From: Onthophagus taurus
Taxonomy: Eukaryota; Arthropoda; Insecta; Coleoptera; Scarabaeidae
Length of the DNA stretch: 64,000 nt
Assembly: GCF_036711975.1 (NCBI RefSeq)
Contig: NC_091971.1
Location: 18,979,501 to 19,043,500, forward strand
Direction of reading: 5' to 3'
Every line of letters starts with the position of its first letter. Position 1 is the stretch's first letter. Positions 1-11,618 of the stretch are shown in pieces. Position numbers and translations under genes: made by a program. The notes below the pieces were generated by a model. The model saw only the letters and a program-made list of their open reading frames with translations, ran no database searches and was not told where the DNA came from.

Positions 1-285
1 TTACTTCAATAAAATCAATAAAATGTTCTTCCACCAAATACGTATTCTTTGATTCGGTGTTAACAAATCGAACTATTAATGTAGTTGTTCTTTGTGGCTG
101 ATATCGGGACTTGTATCCCTAATTATAGAAAAAAAATCGGCTTTGTTTGCCATTTCTATAATTTTCTTTTGTCATTTGTACCAATAAACATACTAGTTCA
201 TTTTGTATGTCTTTACTAATATAATGAACCTGTGTCTTTTTAGACGTGGTAAATTGCATCAAAATTGACAAATAATTTTCGCAAA
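1..285 (-). pseudogene. hAT-type (ZMYM1/DUF4371-like) transposase fragment, cut by window edge
   Basis: Reading the minus strand in three alternating frames gives pieces such as ISKDIQNELVCLL, FFSIIRDTSPDISHKEQ and LIVRFVNTES followed by VEEHFIDFIEV. This is the order and spacing of the DUF4371 region of ZMYM1-like hAT-derived proteins, where an IQNELI, FSIIxDxTxDxSHxEQ and RFV block come in succession. At least two frameshifts separate the pieces, so it is a dead copy. It continues off the left edge. The family assignment is from motif recognition only; subfamily is unknown. Confidence 0.6.
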
Positions 286-344
286 AAAATTAATTTTTGG
301 GGTGGTTAGGGTAGTTAACCCCAGCCACCCCCAAATGTCATGTC

Positions 345-585
345 GTATAGGGTTTATTTTACTGCATAAATCTTAATTTGCAACTAATTTATGGTTTTTT
401 TGAAAATATTGTTCAAAACTGTAACAGTTTATCACATTATTCTTAGGGAAAGGGGTTATCTATCATATATCCCATAACATTGCAGGGGATGGTCAGAGGC
501 AAATAAGAAAAAACATATAATTCATATTTTTAAACGTACTATAGGATACTTAATATCGCCAAAATCGACACGAGAGTTTTTAAAA
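345..585. repeat. Dispersed repeat, inverted copy at 24316-24553
   Basis: About 230 bases here are the reverse complement, with scattered mismatches, of 24316-24553. Shared landmarks include GGGGATGGTCAGAGGCAAAT and a stretch reading GGCGATATTA on the opposite strand. Neither copy has a coding frame. The copy here lies between the hAT fragment and SCAP, and the other abuts LINE fragments, so it may be a noncoding end of a larger transposon. No terminal repeats could be defined. Confidence 0.7.
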
Positions 586-819
586 TATGTATTAAAAAAA
601 ACATTCTTCCAGTCATTATAACCTGTTATAAATTTAGTATTTATCGCATTAAATAATTTATAACAGAAACAATAAATCTTGTCCTGTGACTCAGAATAAA
701 TAAGCCACAATAAAAATGTTTGGATGAGAATTTTCTTCCCATATGATCGATTGAAAACAAAAATGTATCTGACGTATTTGCAGGACCTTTCTCAATAACT
801 AAAGTTTTGATTTACTCCG

Positions 820-987
820 TTAAGCCGACCAGTTAGAAGGGTCATTATAAATTACCATACTCATAACTTCGTTGCTACTTTCCTCGTGGTTCCCGTCCCA
901 TTTACCTTGTACTTGCCGGATTGACGCTGATTTTGGTGCGTTGATAGTTACAGTAGATGTAGGAGAACCAAAATTGATTTTCAATTT
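820..987 (-). CDS. Candidate orphan 3' coding exon, unknown product
   Basis: A 55-codon open frame on the minus strand starts directly after an AG splice acceptor (988-989) and ends in TAA. The peptide begins KLKINFGSPTSTVTINAP and ends MSMVIYNDPSNWSA. Composition (few Ile/Lys runs, mixed polar residues) is unlike the AT-rich noise around it, which suggests real or formerly real coding sequence. No matching upstream exon is visible before the SCAP 3' end at 1384, so it is either a gene fragment, an alternative terminal exon, or transposon-derived. I do not recognise the family. Confidence 0.25.
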   Translation of the reverse strand, partial: KLKINFGSPTSTVTINAPKSASIRQVQGKWDGNHEESSNEVMSMVIYNDPSNWSA

Positions 988-1383
988 CTAGTTGGATTTG
1001 AAGTGTTTAAGAATTGAGTTGGATTTATTTATACAAAACAAACTCGATTAAGAAAAAAATGTAATTTAATGAACTTTAACAGTTTTTGAATTACAAAAAA
1101 TATCAGAGGGTGCAACTTGAACAATTCAATTTTATTAATGTTGGTACTTGTACATAAAAAAAAGCTTTCATTCACTTAAATAATAAAAATAAATAACGGA
1201 CACAATTCTATTTTTACATTACCTTAAAAAAAACGAAAAGAAAAAAATGTATAAAATCAAAACAAAAAAAAAACTACTAAAAGATCTCGTTATTTACAAC
1301 AATATAAAACGCTTTCCTATTTTTCATTTTCACCACCATCTTAAGGCACTAAACTCCTTTTGTTTGTTTATTCTCTTTTCATA

Positions 1384-4300
1384 TCAATCGTATTTTCTTG
1401 TAATAATGGGAAATCTTACTATTCGCAATTGATTCGCGTAATCGCATACAACTGAATCTCGCAACATCAAAAGATTATTAACAAGAACTAGTGGAGATCG
1501 CCCAAGGACAATGTGTCGGATGACTTCCGTTGTACGAACGTCATAAATAACTAAACTACTCGAACGAGCCGTCACCACCAAATGCGGACTTAACATTTGT
1601 ACTTGGCTCGTAAAAGAATTTTGAACATAAATTGTATTCAATAAATGACCTTGAAATCGTTCCCAAACACATATTCTTTCGTCAGTACCCAAAGAAATCA
1701 CATAACTTGCCGAATAAGTTAATGAAGTTACTGAACCATCATGGGCTTGTATACTAAACATACAAGTACCTAAAAAAATTGATGTAATCGAATTGTATGT
1801 TTGAGCCTAAAATTACCTGTTAATAAATCCCAAATACACAACATTCCATCTTGAGATCCACTTCCAGAAGTTCCTGGACTTACTCTATCAATAAACAAAC
1901 AAGTTATTGGTCCGCAATGCCCATGTAAAGTATACAAAGGCGTCCCATCCTCCAACCTAAAAACTTTTAATGTATGATCTTGACTTCCAGTTAAAATGCG
2001 ACCTCCCTCGCAGTCCAAACATGTTATTGGTTGTTGATGTGCTTTCGCACAAAGTACTTTAAAACATCTCATATCCTCTTTTGCGTTTTCAGAGATTTGA
2101 ATAACATTTTTAGCGTCGCTAATTGATCCCGTAGAACCAGTTCGAATATGAGTTCTTCTATAAGCACAAGAAAAATTCCAATCGATCGCTCTACCTTGAT
2201 TATAACTTTGCAATTGTAAAAAATCGATTGTTCCATGTAACCTAGCGGCGATAACTCTCGATCCGATCATTTTAACCGAGGTCACCCCACCGTTTTCAGA
2301 ATCATCTTCATAAATATATTTAAATTTTCCTGTTGTCCCTTCCCAAAATTCTAATCTCCCATCAGCGCATCCAATCACAACCAAATTATCGAGAAAATCC
2401 ATACACCAAATAGGTGAAAATTTATATTTTTTAATAAAAACGGCGTTTTTCTCATTCTTTTCGTCGATTTGTATTAAGTTTTCGCAACTTAAACTTGTAT
2501 CTTCGTCTCGGTATTGTTCCGTTTGTCTTAACCAAGATAACGCTTTGTTATGACTTTGAAAATTTTGTGGTCGTTCAGAGTATAAAAGCCGATAGTCTTC
2601 GCCGAAATCGAAACGTTCCGATTGATTATCGGAAACTCGCTTGTATAGAGCATTCGAGAAATTTAAACAAATCTTATCTTTCAAACTGGGAAATTGTAAT
2701 AAACTACTTTCGCGTGATGGTGGTGAACTTGATTCATAATCGGAAATGTTATTATCATCGCAATCTTCTATTGTATTGCTACGTTGTTTACGAAAGAAAC
2801 TAAAATTAAAATTAATTTAATTTAATAAAAATAAAGTAGGATTTAATTTACAAATTTCGATCGATGGTTGATTGTAATTCTCCAGTAACTGAATCCCAAA
2901 CTTTTAATTGCCCCCCAAGACAACTACTAACAACGCTCGTCCCATCAGTTGCTAAACACTCAACTTCTTGAAGATGTCCTTTTAAAACGATTGGAACAAC
3001 TTCTAACATAACGGGAACATCGGCTGCTTCGTCCGTTTTTTCTTTTGTCCATGAAGTGCGCCATTCGGCGTAATTTCGCGAACACACTGTTTTATAAAGA
3101 ACCACAACGATATACGCCAAAACGGTGATGCTTATTATAGCGAGGATTGTTATTAAAAATATTTCCATTGGTGATGTTGGATAAAGTGGTCTTTCAGATT
3201 GTGGGAGGTTATTTAAATTTGAGGCACCCTCTATACACAAAAAAATTTAATAAAACATCATTGAATTAAAAAAATGTTTTACCTGAGAAATCGATTGGAT
3301 CTAAAGCAGCTGCTAAAGAGTTCCATTCAAATTTTTGATTCTTTTCTTTAGGATTTCTTAATAATAAAGCTCGTTCGGGCGGAATCGCATGTGAAATAGT
3401 AATCGGAGGTAAAATAGCAATGTGTTTTCCGCTTAACGAAACATTATACTTCAACAAAATCGATGACCAATGTTGTGTAGATAATTTCAACCAAGGTGAA
3501 TACTCCGAATGTAATAACTTTTGTAATTCTTCCGTGTTATTAAGTAGATAACTTAAAGAATGTTGAGCAATTGATTCTTTTAAAAACGAAGCATTTCTCG
3601 ATTTAATCAAAGGATTAAAATTAATTGGAGTCGAATTTTTTTGATCTTTCACCCCATTATTTTCAGTGATATCCATAAAATAATATTTCATTAATCCAGA
3701 GTTATATAAAATCATACTAATCCAAGCTATCATTAATATCATAAAAGAACGTTGAAAGAATCTCGTTCTCGCCCAAATATTCACTAATCTAACTCGTTTA
3801 GGGATTTTTTTTTCGTAATTATGAACAACGTTGGCATGATGTACGTTTAATCTCGGATGAGATTTCGATCGAATCAATCCTTTAACAGGAGCTATATTAT
3901 TCAAAGCAGTTTTTTCAAAACTATTTTGATACAAATTATTTCGAAAATCAGTTTTTTCCGACGAACTTTCCATTCGTCTCGTATCAATTCCCAAAATGGT
4001 TGAAAAAAATAACATTTGTAAGAAAAAATCTGATATTAAAGCGACGATTCCAAAGATACAAAATTCTTGAATAAACGGAATAAAAGTAAATAAACCAATT
4101 GTTAAAATTGTTATTTCGAGCAGTAAATTTTTCGTTATCGACCATCCTTCTTTACTTAATCCTTGAGCTATTCTTATTTTTATATCTAAATGTTCGGGTG
4201 TCGAAACAACACTTTTTGTTAAAACCAAAACGTTTTCTACACCAACTATTATCACTAAATAGGGAAATATTTGTTTTGCCATTGACGATAATGTTAATCC

Positions 4301-7300
4301 GAAGAAAAAACAAAGTCCGAATGTCATGCTTATACTTGTTTGTACTGTTACAATTACAGAGAAAGCCATCCCTAACCTCGATTTAATCACTTCCATTTTA
4401 CGAACTGAATAGTAATAGTAAAAAAATACTAAAAATAAAGCTACAACAAACGGGAGGTATTCGTAGAAATTTACATCGCCGGGATATTGAATTATAAAAG
4501 TTGAATTTATGTTGATATCACTGGTTATACTTTGGTTTAGGTTTTGGTGTAACGGATAATTTAATTGTAGTTTCGAACGTAAACCGGTTACATATCTAAA
4601 AAGCAAAATAAATAAATAAAATTTTATCTTGGAATTATCAACTTACGTTTCGTCGTATTCTTTAAGAAATAAGGTGATTGCATATTGAAGAATTCGTCTC
4701 CGATTTCGTAAAGGGTACCTTTTTATTCCCGTATCTGATAAATGCATTCCAAATAACATGTCCGCTAAAGAACTTTTACCTTTTTGCAATGTCTACAAGA
4801 GTTAAAATTGTTATATTGTTTGTTTAATTAAGACAATTAAAAAGATTTAAATTAAACCCTCTCCAACCACAATGATGTGATCCTATTGCAATATCTAACA
4901 ACGACATTTTAAATCAATTAAGTAAAACAACATCATTAATTACTAAATTGAACACTCAGTATTTTCATTTGACTGTTAGACAGTGAGGACGCAAACAAAT
5001 TTGTAAAAAATGTGTTTTTGTATATGCGTTTTCGCATCTTGTGTACAGAAAAGTAGAGGTAAATGATTTTGAACTAGTAATACTGCTAGTGCTAGTTCAA
5101 TTAATACCAACAGCGAAGCTTGCGCACTTATATCATTAAACTTTATGGGAAGTATATTAACAAATGAATCAAGGATTTTGACTACTTGCAAATTATACAA
5201 CGCAAGCTATTAAGTACCTTAGCCTTCCCACGAAGATGCAGAGAGAAGAAAATAAGGCTAATCTTCAGAAGACAGAAGAAGCACCAATACAGAAAATAAT
5301 TCACAAGGCATTCAAAGATCTGAAGCAAATAAGTGAGAGGCCACTAAGACTTCACTTCGCACTTCGCAATTTTATGGCTATAAAAGACTGGGATAAAATA
5401 GACAGACTAATAACCATACTTAAATCAGCGATACTAAAATCAAATTTAACAATCAACGAAAATTGGTGCAGAAATGAAGAGAATATCCAAAAGAAAATCA
5501 AATGAACTAGGATAAAAGTAATGTGATGATATGTACAGGCTGGTTCAAATTCGATGTCCGAATAGGCTAACTTGGAAACTATAAGAGTTAGAAAAAAAGT
5601 AGCTTACATGTCATGATCTCGTTTTTCAAGAAACTGCTAATGCCGAAAACCTCAAAGCGCTATCTTGGTTATTATTATAGGTGGAGTATTATAACTAAGA
5701 CATTATATGGAAACTTTTTTACAAAGAATTCCATGACGTAGTCAAAAAAAATTTTCGGTTTTAGATTTTGAGATATCATGACAATTTTCGTTTTTTTTAA
5801 TAGAAACAACCACTGATTACTAGCTTATTAAATTCGTTATTTTTTTCTGATTACAAAAATATAGGGTATGACCAATGTTGTTAAATACCCGGGTATTTAT
5901 GTTCAAGGAAAAATTCCCTGGATATACAGGGTGTCTCAGCGAGACCGGTCATTAGATGTTTCTGGGGTTCTGGCGAAAATAAAAATTTGAGAATTCAGAC
6001 TTAAGTATTATCAATTACGATCTCTTCGTCTAAAATATTTTCAGATTTCTTGCACTTCCGGTTATACCGGAAGTCGCCACCAACTTTATTTTTTTAAATG
6101 GAACACCTGTATATTTTTACATATTTGGATTTGTCTGTTTTCAAGGTTTATAAATAACTTTACTTTTTGCAATTTGATTCGGTCGTTCTCGAGTTATTCG
6201 AATTTTTCTAGAAAAATCTGCTCCAGCAGACATTTGTTCAAAAAATCAGAAAACACTCGATTTTTGGGATATCAATTTAGAATTGAGAACATGCTTAAGC
6301 AACATGATGGAGTATGTTTTGGTGCCGAGAACTGCGGTCTAGAACGTTTGATCACTTTACTATGGCACGTTAACTTTTCAAAATTTGGAAATACCATAAC
6401 TTCATTTTTTTAAATGGCACCCCCCATATTTTATTTTTTAGTCGTCTTCGGTGTCTCATTCTACATCTTTTATATCCCATATGACCCACACCTAATATTA
6501 ATAGTTTGGGAGATAATTAGGGTTTTTTGAAAAATGCACACATATCATATGGATATTTAGCCTAGTGTGCCATGAAAAACAAGCCTTCTCAATGAGTTCT
6601 TGTCAAAGACTCACTTGTTTACGTCACTTGATATATGTGAGCTAATAATTATCTGTTATGTCCCTTAATATTAGTATTGAAACGAGTTAAAATCGATAAC
6701 AATAACGAAAGTAATATTTACACAAATCAAGAAATTCTTAATTTATTTTTTTTGCATGAAAAGAGCGACAAAGTTCGTAGTATGATTCCCAGATCTTCTT
6801 TGGCAGCTCGAATTGAGGTGTTGGGACTGGGCTCGAAATAAGCCAAGGTATTCACCTCTTCCGTTGCATTATCTACTACATTTTTTGGTCAGTTTAACAC
6901 GTGATTAATTCGTCCAAAATGCAAAAAATTTGCTTCTATTCCTCTAAATTTACCTTTTGTCATCGGAGATAAATGTGGATAATTTTCATTAAACATTCTG
7001 CAAGTTCTACTAAGAACTTTGTCGCACTTTTCATGCACAAAAATAAATTATGGATTTCTTCATTTGTATAAACATTATTTACGTTATTAATATCCATTTT
7101 AACTGGTTTTAGACTCACAAGCATCAAACAACCTAAATTAGACTTTGACGTTTATCAATAAGTCATTAAACATTTGTTTTCCATGGCACACTAGGTTAAT
7201 ATCCATATGATATGACCATTTTTCAAAAAACCCTAATTATTTCTCAAAGTATTAATGTTAGGCATAGGACATATGGAATATAAAAGATGTAAAATGAGAC

Positions 7301-10300
7301 GCCGAAGACGACTGAGTAATAAAATATGGGGGGTGCCATTTAAAAAAATGATGTTATGGTGCTTCCAAATTTCGAAAAGTTAACGTATCATAGTAAAGTG
7401 ACCAAACGATCTAGACAGCCGTTCTCGGCACCAAAATATACTCCATCATGTTGCTTAAGCATGTTCTGAATCCTAAATTGATATCTCAAAAATTGAGTGT
7501 TCTATGATTTTTTGAACAAATGTCCGCTGGAGCAAATTTTTCTAGAAAAATTCGAATAACTCGAGAATTGCTGGTTCAAATTGCAAAAAGTAAAGTTATT
7601 TATAAACCTTCAAAACAGACAAATTCAAATATGTAAAAATATACAGGGTGTTACATTTAAAAAAATAGAGTAGTTGGCGACTTCCGGTATAACCGGAAGT
7701 GCTAGAAATCTGAAAATATTTTAGATGAAGAGAACGTAATTGATAATACTTAAGTCTGCATTCTCAAATTTTTTGTTTGGTTAGAACCCCAAAAACGTCT
7801 AATGACCAGTCTCGCTGAGACACCTGTATACCCTCCTATATAATATCCATCCCTACACGCAGAAACGCTTAAATACTCTTCCTCTAAACAACTTTCAACT
7901 TTTATATGATAGGGGGAAAACTATAGTAGTATATCTATCTTATCAAAAATTTTCTGCTCTTTCTAATGGTGTATAACCAGTGTTGTTAAATACCCGGCTA
8001 TTTATTTTCAAGGGAAAATTTCCTGGATATATACTCGAAGGTATTTACCCAAGATGGGTATTTAGAGAAATTTATAAAATTTGATTTAAATTGAGTTGGT
8101 GGCAGTTTTGCAAGTAATTCAAGAATGCAGAGTCCATTATCGATACACCAAACTTATTTATAACATTTACAAGAATGCTACAATGACGGTAAAATTGTAT
8201 GAAAGTACTGACCAAATACCCAGCGTGGGGTAAGGCAAGGCGATATAATGTTCAACCCAAATTGTTCATCACAGTCCTGGAGAGTACATTTAAATAACTG
8301 GATTGAACCCAAAAAGGTATAAACATTGATGGCAATACCTAAGTAATGGTATTAATGCGCTACGCGGACGATATAGTTTTTATTTCGGATAGTCTTGGAG
8401 AGATGAAACTGATGCTGAACGTATATAGGAGGCGTTGTTGGGCTAAATATCAACAAAATTTAGGACAAATCTTGTTCCAAGCTCATTCAGTTTTTGTGCT
8501 TCATTAATTCTTGTTGTTTGATTCTTTTCTAGTCATATTGCACTTCCATCAAATCCAAGATTCCAAGATCCATGAGATTGTTGATTTCCTATTGAAAATT
8601 AAGTAGTTCGTTTAAGATCTTATTATTCTTTTTCTTTTATTCAGGTTGTAACCTGTTTTTTACGCATCATTCATGGTGTTTCATTAGAGCTGGAAATCCA
8701 ACTTCCTGGTCTCCCGGGATCTCTTTCTAGCTAATCTTTGATCTCTTGCTGTCTTAATCAGCCAGGTTTCTTCCATTCTTTGGAAGTATTCATTAAATTT
8801 TTTTATTTTTCCCCTAGCAAATCTCATGATATCTCCGAATCCACAAAATTCTCTCAATTTTCTTCCTAACTCTATCTCTTCTTGTGTTTTCCATTATTAT
8901 TCTTAAAGTACTCATCTCAGTTGGTTCGCATCGCAGCCATATATCTTGGCCATGAGGTTTGTATATCGAGAGATAATAATCAAACAAGCGAACTAAACAG
9001 AAGGATGATACTTGCATGGGCAGCCTACAGGAAACTTAGAGACATCTTCATGGGCGATATTCCTGTATATTTGAAAAGAAAAGCTTTCAATCAATGCGTG
9101 CTTCCTCCTTTGGTTATGACATACGGTTCCGAAACTTTAACACTAACGGTGGCCATTACCGGGAGGCTCACATACGTGGTGGTCCCTCAGGACCACATAC
9201 GAAATGAAGACCTACGAAGAAAAACTGGCGTAAATGATGCGGTGAACATTGCAGCAAAGCTCAAGTGGAACTGGGCGGATCATCGTCGCAAGAATGAAGA
9301 CTGAGCAGTGGTTACCTGATTATAATACGTTTTCGATCGTTGACAATTCCTCGTCTTCAACGCCCATTTCATCATGTTCTCTATATTTTTGTCCGAATCT
9401 GTTATAGTTTTACTTGTATCACTTTTATATGTACTGTTTGGGTATTTACCCTGGGCCGGGGTAAATACCCATTTTATAAATACCTACTCGCCGGGTATTT
9501 ACCCAGCGCCCATCACTGGGTATGACAGGTCTATTTCTTACTGTTTTAGAATAAAGCTAAAAATAAATGTTTTTTAGTGTTGTCAAAGAAATTAAATTTA
9601 CAGTTTCCTGTAAATTAAAAAGACATTTCTGATATTTGAAACAAATACATTTGTTGGACTATTTAATTTATATTTGTTTTACACAAAAATTGGAATAGAT
9701 TGCATTATTTCACATTTTTTCAAACCGCGGTACTTTGTTAATCTAGGGACTTTATATATATATAAAGTATATATATGTATATATATATATGAAGCGGTTC
9801 ATGAAGCCTGTTTCCGAGCCAAAATGGCGGTTTGACTGGGTTTGACAGCTTGTCACTGCATCTCACCACTTATTTTTTTATATTTCCCGCTTGACTTTCA
9901 AGCCAAAATGGCGTCAAAACTACCGCCCCGTAATTTACAGGAAACTGTAAATTTAATTTCTTTGATGACACTAAAAAAAAGTTATTTTTAGCTTTATTCT
10001 AAAACAATAAGAAATAGACCTATCTAACGATCTAACCCCATATTTTTGTAATCAAAAGAAAAATAACGAATTTAATAAGCGAATAATCAGTGGTTGTTTC
10101 CATTTAAAAAAACGAAAAATGTGATATCTCAAAATCTAAAACCAAAAAAATTTTTTTGACCACGTCATCAAATTTTCCGTAAAAAAGTGTCCATATAATG
10201 TCTTAGTTATAATACTCCACCTATAATAATAACCAAGATAATTGCACTTGCTGGTTTCACGATATTTTGAATTTTGGCCTCTAGCGGGAAAACAAAAGAC

Positions 10301-11618
10301 GCATTAGCAGTTTCTCGAAAAACGAGATCATTACATGTAAGCTACTTTTTTTCTAACTCTTATGGTTTCCGAGTTAGCCTATTCGGACATCGAATTTGAA
10401 CCATCCTGTACAACTTAGTATAGAGGTAAGTTACTTTAAATCATCTTAATTTATTGTCCTCTACATGTCCCTGCTCTGTGTCGGTTCTTATGTAAATTAT
10501 CCTGTATATTGAGTAAGACTTTTCCGCATTTTCTGTTATAGATAAAAGACACCTTTATAAAAACATTCTAATGTAATATCAATTTAATGATATTACAAGC
10601 ATAGTAAACTGCTTATGTGTATTTATTTAATCAACAAATAAATCATCTGGCTGGAAAGGGTTAAGATACTGATTTTTGACATGATATAACCTCAAAAAAT
10701 GAAAATATGTAAAAAAAAATAGATTACTAAATTAAGATAAGCATAAAATCTTAAACAAACATTAAAAATTATTCACACTGAAAGTATCCCAAATTTTCAT
10801 TTCATTCTTAAAAATATTTTTCATCATCCTAAATTGATAAAAAAATCTTTTGATCCCAATCTAAATTATCTCACTTGAAATTTGTTGTAAATTGAAGGAC
10901 ATTTTTCAATCTTAAATTAACTCACCTGATGATTAAAAATAGTATTAATAATATTGGAATCTTGTACAAACGATTGAACATCTTGATGCCAAAAATTTGC
11001 GGGAGATAAAACCAAACAACTGTACTCGGGTAGTACCCCATTTTGTTCCTCTTTAACTTTTTTAACGGACTCGACGTGTAAACAAACATGTCCCAATGTT
11101 CGCAAACTAATTAATATTAAAAAATTATGAAATAATCAAATTAAATTAAAGATTGTAACTTACCTTTCATCATTTTGATAATTTCTCACTGTTTCTAATA
11201 ATTTAAACGATTCATATAAAGGTGCCCTAAATGCATCGGTCAAAACAAGCTCATCAGCCCATGGAACAACAGCAATTCTTAAGATAACTTGTTGGACATA
11301 ACACCAAGGTGGTTCAGGTGGTTGACCACTGGTGTAATTTGGTGAAGTTTGCCATAAACCAACTGGTAAACTTCCCGGTAATGGGAAATTGATTAAAGGA
11401 TAACTACAAAATAAAAAATTAATTCATAGGAATTAACATAACCTAAAAAAAAATACTTACGAACATAATAAAGCTATAGTTATCGCAAAAGTAAGAATGA
11501 AAACTGGATATGAGATACAAAATAATCCATAAGTATAAAAGATTTGACCGATTCTTTCCTGTAATCCAGTCGATTTAGGCGAACCCCGATTAGGGGGTCT
11601 ATCTTCATTAGCGTTCAT
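1384..11618 (-). CDS. SCAP: SREBP cleavage-activating protein (SCAP), 8 coding exons, 1261 aa
   Basis: SCAP is the ER membrane escort that carries SREBP to the Golgi for proteolysis. Coding exons on the minus strand are 11461-11618, 11164-11403, 10926-11106, 4647-4792, 3283-4595, 2852-3230, 1817-2799 and 1384-1769. All have GT/AG borders and their phases join into one 1261-codon frame (human is about 1280). Visible parts are an N-terminal membrane segment (about residues 30-52), a luminal loop with LSPANFWHQD, a sterol-sensing domain (about 288-446) with IFPYLVIIVGVENVLVLTKS and SDFFLQMLFF, a further membrane segment before about residue 730, and C-terminal WD40 repeats including GSQDHTLKVFRLEDG. 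The aspartate in GIDTRRM and the tyrosine cluster matching mammalian YIYF are kept. Just after it, the mammalian COPII signal MELADL reads MESSSE. Intron 4 is 6.1 kb of nested transposons. A pyrimidine-rich acceptor ending at 11698 suggests a 5' UTR intron. Confidence 0.97.
4793..5535. other. Start of SCAP intron 4, no recognisable element
   Basis: Intronic DNA between exon 4 and the first inverted-repeat element. It contains an 89-codon open frame on the plus strand (5236-5505; lysine- and isoleucine-rich, KDLKQISERPLRLHFALRNF) with no family I recognise and no conserved motif. It may be a LINE ORF1 scrap or chance. Nothing else supported. Confidence 0.4.
5927..7826. mobile_element. Foldback element with very long inverted arms, mariner-like remnant inside
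   Basis: Left arm (5927 to about 6590, with weaker homology to about 6790) and right arm (7826 back to about 7185, then to about 7015) are inverted copies. Both ends read CAGG(G)TGTCTCAGCGAGAC and are flanked by TA. The arms share an ACTTCCGGT/ACCGGAAGT palindrome and a GGCACCCCCCATATT-type stretch. Each arm carries the beginning of a transposase N-terminus in opposite orientation, so the structure looks like two head-to-head 5' halves of one mariner-like element. The palindrome is long enough to form a hairpin of over 600 bp. Confidence 0.75.
6745..7097 (-). pseudogene. Mariner-like (DUF4817-type) transposase N-terminal remnant
   Basis: An ATG at 7095-7097 on the minus strand opens MDINNVNNVYTNEEIHNLFL. 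After a frame change it continues with CRMFNENYPHLSP, then ATEEVNTLAYFEPSPNTSIR and AKEDLGI. This is the usual order of the helix-turn-helix part of insect DUF4817-type mariner transposases: YTxEE, then (A)RxFxExYP, then a PxTSxRxxxxxLGI block. It has an internal stop and frame changes and ends long before a catalytic domain, so it is nonfunctional. Confidence 0.5.
8210..9304 (+). pseudogene. RTE-type LINE reverse transcriptase relic
   Basis: Two blocks of an RTE-clade non-LTR retrotransposon are visible on the plus strand. The first (8210-8470) has a degraded RQGD region, NIDGN and the catalytic box MRYADDIVFISDSLGEMK. The second (about 8930-9304) has the C-terminal block YLGHEV, NRRMILAWAAYRKLRDIFMG, KAFNQCVLPPLVMTYGSET, IRNEDLRRKTGV and AAKLKWNWADHRRKNED. 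About 450 bases of unrelated or rearranged sequence and several frameshifts separate them. The element lies within SCAP intron 4 and is inactive. Confidence 0.8.
9527..10022. mobile_element. MITE with about 90-bp terminal inverted repeats, copy 1
   Basis: The ends AGGTCTATTTCTTA...TTTAGAATAAAGCTAAAAAT and the reverse complement at 9940-10022 match for about 90 bases, ending in a stretch containing TTTACAGTTTCCTGTAAATT. The roughly 320-bp centre is noncoding and contains a TA-rich microsatellite (9750-9792). A second copy with the same termini is at 45476-45833, which confirms it as a mobile family. No transposase is encoded; the superfamily is not clear from the ends. Confidence 0.8.

Larger units (their letters stand above)
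5536..10408. mobile_element. 4.9-kb TA-flanked element with about 350-bp inverted arms (SCAP intron 4)
   Basis: The left end CAGGCTGGTTCAAATTCGAT and the right end, read in reverse CAGGATGGTTCAAATTCGAT, are inverted copies. The match runs on for about 340-370 bases (5536-5875 against 10030-10408). Both ends lie next to TA (5534-5535; 10409-10410), as expected for a Tc1/mariner-type target. The interior carries a smaller foldback element (5927-7826), an RTE LINE relic (8210-9304) and a MITE (9527-10022), so the two arms were pushed apart by later insertions. A fragment of the same arm sequence also follows the MITE at about 45834. No transposase for the outer element is visible. Confidence 0.7.

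Noticed and set aside
3283..4595. Apparent natural Leu315-to-Phe change in SCAP (a sterol-resistance position in mammals)
   Set aside because: A first alignment placed Phe320 there, but anchoring on the YIYF tyrosine and on Asp443, which must be 145 residues apart, shows the Leu315 equivalent is Met318.
10640..10670. A further TTAA-CCCTTTCC piggyBac-like terminus (reverse strand)
   Set aside because: No inverted partner terminus beside TTAA could be found within the intron.
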